Shown here: positions 50,167-51,817 of the stretch, one piece after another | Layout of the letters: every line of letters begins with the position of its first letter | Numbering within the stretch: the stretch's first letter is position 1 | From: Ilumatobacteraceae bacterium | GTDB taxonomy: Bacteria > Actinomycetota > Acidimicrobiia > Acidimicrobiales > Ilumatobacteraceae | Assembly: GCA_023262255.1 (NCBI GenBank) | Contig: JALRBT010000004.1 | Location: 1-51,817 of the forward strand | Direction of reading: 5' to 3' | DNA length: 51,817 nt | Program-made: the position numbers and the translations under genes | The notes under the pieces: model-generated | Told to the model about the DNA's origin: nothing | Databases searched by the model: none | The model's input: the letters and a program-made list of their open reading frames with translations, nothing else

Positions 50167-51683
50167 GCACGTTGGTCTTGAAGATGTCACTGACCCACGC
50201 GTCGACGCTCGGTGTCGCTGCCCGGGCGGTCGCCGACACTGTTGGAGCACTAGGTCTCGGCCCAGCAGAGCGAACCCACCTTGAGGCACTCATGAGTGAG
50301 GCTCTCACAGCGGTCATAGCCGACTCCTTCGACGGCGCCGATGTGATTGATGTGGACGTCGCCGTGAATCACGAACCGGGAAGCGTCAACATTGTGCTCC
50401 AGCAGCGCGGCGCTCCCTCAACGTATGTCAGCGGCGAGTTGCCCATCCGACTGGAGACCTTGCTGAGCCTGGGATACGCCGACTCCATAACATTTTCAAG
50501 CGACGGATTGAGGGGCAGCGAGCTTCAGATTACTCGGGAGGTAATCACACGTACTCTTAAGGACGATCCTTCGTTCGTGGACGATGCGGCCAAGGACGAC
50601 GCAGCAGACCTTTCCATTGACGACGAAGACGTAGTCATCCGTCCGATCACTCGTGAAGATGTCGTCGAGGTCGCCCGCTTGTACTTCCGTACTTACGGCT
50701 ACACGAAGATTGGTGCGAGCTGGCTGTATGAACCCGAGGTCTTCCAGCACAAGATCGACGCCCGGCTCCATGAGGGTTATGTCGCGGTCCTGCCCTCAGG
50801 TCGCATTGTGGGCCACGTCGGCATCGGACGGCCCACTGCGGATTCGGAGTCGGCCTCGGGCGGACCAGCAGCAGTGGATCCGGCGTTCCGCAAGCGTGGG
50901 ATCGTCACCCGCCTCGACGAGGTCTTCTATCCGCACATCGTCGGCCTGGGTCTGCGCGGACTCTACGCGGAGGGAGTGACGGCACATCCGGCCAGCCAGG
51001 CCGCCATCCGCAGGGTTGGGCTTCGCGAGACCGGGCTCGTGCTCGGTCGGCAGCCATCCGACGTGGAGTTCCTTGGGTTTGACGGACCCAAGGGCTTTCG
51101 TCGCGCCGTCATGGTCCTCTACCGATCTTTCGGTGAATCGGTCGTGGAGTCGGCATACGTGCCCGCTCGTTATCACGACATCGCCGCTCGAATCTACGGA
51201 GAGGTCGGACTCCAGCGGACCATGCATTCCGATGCTGGTCGTCCTCCTGCAGACCTGACCGCGCAGTCCCAATTCGCCACTGAACTACTGTCCGCGACCA
51301 AGCACGCCCAGATTCGCGTAATCGACTACGGGCAGGACTTCGTCGAGGCCCTGCAGCGGCTCATCGTCCGCTTTGAAAGCGAACGGTTCGAGGCCATCAC
51401 TGTGCACCTCCCACTGATGAACTCCCTCACCGCCCACTTCGGCGCAGGTCTGGGGGAGCTCGGCTTATCCTTCAATGCGATCTTTCCAGAGCAGGATCGT
51501 GGAGACGAGCTCGTTCTGGGGGTCAACCTGTCCGAGCAGGATCGTGGGACCATTCATGTGGCTTCAGATTTTGGTCAGGAACTTCTCGACTACGTCATTG
51601 CCGACCGCGATCGGGTGACGGCAGCACTTCAGTCGCGGGCGAGGTCGCGGGCATCCATGGCACGCATCCTTGACGCATTGTGA
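50163..51683 (+). CDS. Fusion of degenerate RsbW-like domain and GNAT acetyltransferase
   Basis: Protein of 506 residues. Residues ~1-130 follow the anti-sigma RsbW/HATPase pattern (LEALMSEALTAVIADSF for the N box, SDGLRGSELQITRE for the end), but the N-box asparagine and the DxGxP motif (here QQRGAPS) are lost, so ATP binding is doubtful. An acidic linker (~135-155, DDAAKDDAADLSIDDED) leads to a GNAT domain at ~157-300 with acetyl-CoA loop VDPAFRKRGIVTRLDEV and HPASQAAIRRVG. The last ~200 residues form a further alpha/beta domain not recognised. It is coupled to the MinD-like gene by GTGA. Its role may be regulatory acetylation or ligand sensing. Confidence 0.82.
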   Translation: MSTLVLKMSLTHASTLGVAARAVADTVGALGLGPAERTHLEALMSEALTAVIADSFDGADVIDVDVAVNHEPGSVNIVLQQRGAPSTYVSGELPIRLETLLSLGYADSITFSSDGLRGSELQITREVITRTLKDDPSFVDDAAKDDAADLSIDDEDVVIRPITREDVVEVARLYFRTYGYTKIGASWLYEPEVFQHKIDARLHEGYVAVLPSGRIVGHVGIGRPTADSESASGGPAAVDPAFRKRGIVTRLDEVFYPHIVGLGLRGLYAEGVTAHPASQAAIRRVGLRETGLVLGRQPSDVEFLGFDGPKGFRRAVMVLYRSFGESVVESAYVPARYHDIAARIYGEVGLQRTMHSDAGRPPADLTAQSQFATELLSATKHAQIRVIDYGQDFVEALQRLIVRFESERFEAITVHLPLMNSLTAHFGAGLGELGLSFNAIFPEQDRGDELVLGVNLSEQDRGTIHVASDFGQELLDYVIADRDRVTAALQSRARSRASMARILDAL

Positions 51684-51757
51684 AGCCAGTGCCCTCCGGC
51701 GACAAGCGTTCGTAGTCGAGAACCACTGATGGTGTCGGCATCTCGGGGAGTCGTGTG

Positions 51758-51817
51758 ATGTCTGCAACCACCGGAGCCCTTCGTCGTCATCGAGCCGCAC
51801 CGATCGTTGCGGTGGTG
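51758..51817 (+). CDS. Start of an unidentified gene (cut by window end)
   Basis: ATG at 51758, about 8 nt after GGGGAG, opens a frame that reads MSATTGALRRHRAAPIVAVV and runs off the window. It would follow the RsbW-GNAT gene by 74 bp in the same direction. Twenty residues are too few to name a family. Confidence 0.4.
   Translation, partial: MSATTGALRRHRAAPIVAVV

Overview
The window looks like the chromosome of a G+C-rich actinobacterium, most likely of the class Acidimicrobiia (inference). The supporting signs are a maleylpyruvate-isomerase/DinB-type enzyme of the mycothiol-dependent family, a mycobacterial-type SerC next to a PAC2-family protein, an actinobacterial-style arsenate reductase, many genes with a TANNNT -10 box only 6-8 nt before the start codon (leaderless transcripts), and a secreted protein ending in a CVKGK...CPKGFKKK tail. 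No rRNA, complete tRNA, CRISPR array or recognisable insertion sequence was seen.

Left part (1-24.8 kb) is dense housekeeping and nutrient-uptake DNA. In order it holds: two tandem PstS-like phosphate-binding proteins sharing an unusual ~95-residue insert; a compact arsenic operon (ArsR-ArsC fusion, ArsC, aquaglyceroporin) with a palindromic operator; serC-PAC2 divergent from an aspartate-type aminotransferase; a cobalamin riboswitch driving a BtuF-BtuC-BtuD-like importer plus two further genes; a TPP riboswitch driving thiamine pyrophosphokinase, a ThiB-ThiP-ThiQ-like importer and a GNAT; an Nfu-type Fe-S protein; secreted M23 and beta-propeller proteins; a PHB-depolymerase-like esterase; an alkyl sulfatase; and an indoleamine 2,3-dioxygenase/methyltransferase pair.

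Middle part (24.9-36.8 kb) is visibly richer in A/T and reads as one catabolic block. A peptide-type ABC importer (SBP, two permeases, two short ATPases) runs with start/stop overlaps into an aldehyde dehydrogenase, two SDR oxidoreductases and an amidase. Divergent from it is a P1-family (DmpA/NylC-type) self-cleaving aminopeptidase/amidase, followed convergently by a TTC38-like TPR protein. The set suggests uptake and hydrolysis of an amide-linked compound and oxidation of the products; the substrate is unknown.

Right part (36.9-51.8 kb) starts with a type II NADH dehydrogenase, an MscS channel, an SDR and an MhqO/MhqD-like quinone-detoxification pair. At 43412-43456 lies the 3' part of a tRNA-Arg(TCG), which I read as an attachment-site scar. 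Its polarity places an integrated element to the right, from ~43.46 kb to beyond the window. That element carries a dirigent/allene-oxide-cyclase-like barrel protein, a cupin lipoprotein, a 14-TM MFS exporter with a sulfotransferase and a Cache-HAMP sensor in one operon, and divergently a MinD-like ATPase with a degenerate RsbW-GNAT fusion. The Cache-HAMP / MinD-like / RsbW-GNAT set is the best candidate in the window for a poorly described signalling system.
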